The notes below the pieces were generated by a model. It was given only the letters and a program-made list of their open reading frames with translations. It made no database searches and was not told where the DNA came from. The translations under genes were made by a program, and so were the position numbers. From G963667915 sp965197385 (GTDB taxonomy: Bacteria > Acidobacteriota > Vicinamibacteria > Vicinamibacterales > UBA823), in the NCBI GenBank assembly GCA_965197385.1, contig CBDANA010000009.1, positions 744,001-808,000 of the forward strand: 64,000 nucleotides of DNA, written 5' to 3'. The stretch's first letter is position 1, and every line of letters begins with the position of its first letter. Positions 63,408-64,000 of this stretch are shown piece after piece.

Positions 63408-64000
63408 GTGCTCCTCGCCGGCGTCAACGCGTGCGGTGGGTCCGTTGATGGACCGGCCGCCGACCTGATCGTCATCAACGCGAACGTCTGGACGGTCGAC
63501 CGCAACCGCCCCCGGGCGGAAGCCATCGCTATCATCGGCGACCGCATCGCTGCCGTGGGTGACGCCGCCCAGATCGACGCGTGGCGCGGCTCCGAGACGA
63601 TCGTCGTCGACGCCGGAGGCCGCCTGGTCCTCCCGGGCTTCAACGACGCGCACGTGCACCTCGTCCAGGCCGGACACCAACTCGACAGCGTGCATCTCAA
63701 GGACGCGGACTCCCCAGCGGAGTTCACCCAACGCATTGCCGACTTCGCCGCGAGCGTACCCGCCGGCGAGTGGATTCTCGGCGGTGATTGGGACGAGCAA
63801 CTGTGGACGCCACCCGACCTGCCGACGCGACAGCTCATCGACCACGTCACACCGAACCACCCGGTCTACATCATTCGCTACGACGGCCATCAGGCGCTCG
63901 CCAACACGCGGGCACTCGAACTGGCGGGGATCACGATGTCGACCACCGATCCGCCGGGCGGCGAAATCTTGCGTGACGGCGCCGGCGCCCCGACGGGGAT
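63408..64000 (+). CDS. Amidohydrolase (YtcJ-like), 3' part outside window
   Basis: From GTG 63408 the frame reads LLAGVNACGG (a possible lipobox region), then DLIVINANVWTVDRNRPRAE, AIAIIGDRIAAVGDAAQ and the metal motif GFNDAHVHLVQAGHQ. GGDWDEQLWTPPDLPTRQLI follows, and the frame is open to the window edge. It belongs to the same family as the amidohydrolase at 59588-61336. The start is uncertain: an ATG at 63323 lies in another frame, so a frameshift near 63390 is possible. Confidence 0.8.
   Translation, partial: MLLAGVNACGGSVDGPAADLIVINANVWTVDRNRPRAEAIAIIGDRIAAVGDAAQIDAWRGSETIVVDAGGRLVLPGFNDAHVHLVQAGHQLDSVHLKDADSPAEFTQRIADFAASVPAGEWILGGDWDEQLWTPPDLPTRQLIDHVTPNHPVYIIRYDGHQALANTRALELAGITMSTTDPPGGEILRDGAGAPTG

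Noticed and set aside
1..64000. Reassignment of TAG to a sense codon in this organism
   Set aside because: speB, apt, the cupin at 24375, DinB, the ankyrin gene, msrB and the IS110 recombinase all end in TAG at family-typical lengths, so TAG is a working stop codon.

Overview
This is a GC-rich bacterial chromosome segment. The secreted beta-propeller, TPR, ankyrin, DUF1592/DUF1552, GMC/gluconate-dehydrogenase subunit 3 and BACON proteins, the Tat-type exports, the LysW pathway and the density of insertion sequences (IS) fit an Acidobacteriota-like (Vicinamibacteria-type) genome best. That placement is inference from gene content; no rRNA is present. Several genes carry in-frame stops or frameshifts, so the segment is either decaying or contains uncorrected assembly errors.

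Layout. 1-4.0 kb: the 3' part of mutS, a polyamine pair (deoxyhypusine-synthase-like enzyme and agmatinase) and a membrane TPR protein. 4.1-16.1 kb: mobile and decayed DNA around a tRNA-Arg(CCT). It holds an IS481 element with target duplications, an IS5-family element and a truncated copy, an IS256 element that splits a PD-(D/E)XK-like gene, integrase remnants, a partial tRNA duplicate, and an IS3 element split by an IS110 element. apt and an acylphosphatase gene sit inside this region. 16.4-24.9 kb: hflK-hflC, an exported alpha-hydroxyacid dehydrogenase with its DUF3311/sodium-solute-symporter pair, a REP/RAYT patch, a secreted TPR protein and a cupin.

24.9-42 kb: a broken kinase, a two-gene nucleotidyltransferase module, tRNA-Glu(TTC), an NHL-repeat protein, and then a large accessory region. 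That region contains serine-recombinase fragments, two IS30 families, a triple nest (IS481-type split by IS3, itself split by IS30), a 1.78-kb near-identical duplication, SelO, and a fatty-acid hydroxylase. 42-51 kb: DinB, an aldolase-IstB fusion, decayed DUF1592/DUF1552 genes, an ankyrin protein, and a GMC oxidoreductase with its small subunit.

51-64 kb: a lectin-like protein, MsrB, an epimerase, and a complete six-gene LysW amino-group-carrier operon (lysW-X-Y-Z-J-K). This operon is preceded by a promoter, an arginine-rich 29-codon leader ORF and an intrinsic terminator arranged like a classical attenuator. The leader suggests the operon makes ornithine/arginine rather than lysine. The window ends with interrupted secreted amidohydrolase and TPR genes, and a second amidohydrolase that runs off the edge. 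A palindromic repeat family of about 190 bp is dispersed through the segment and once lies in frame inside a gene.
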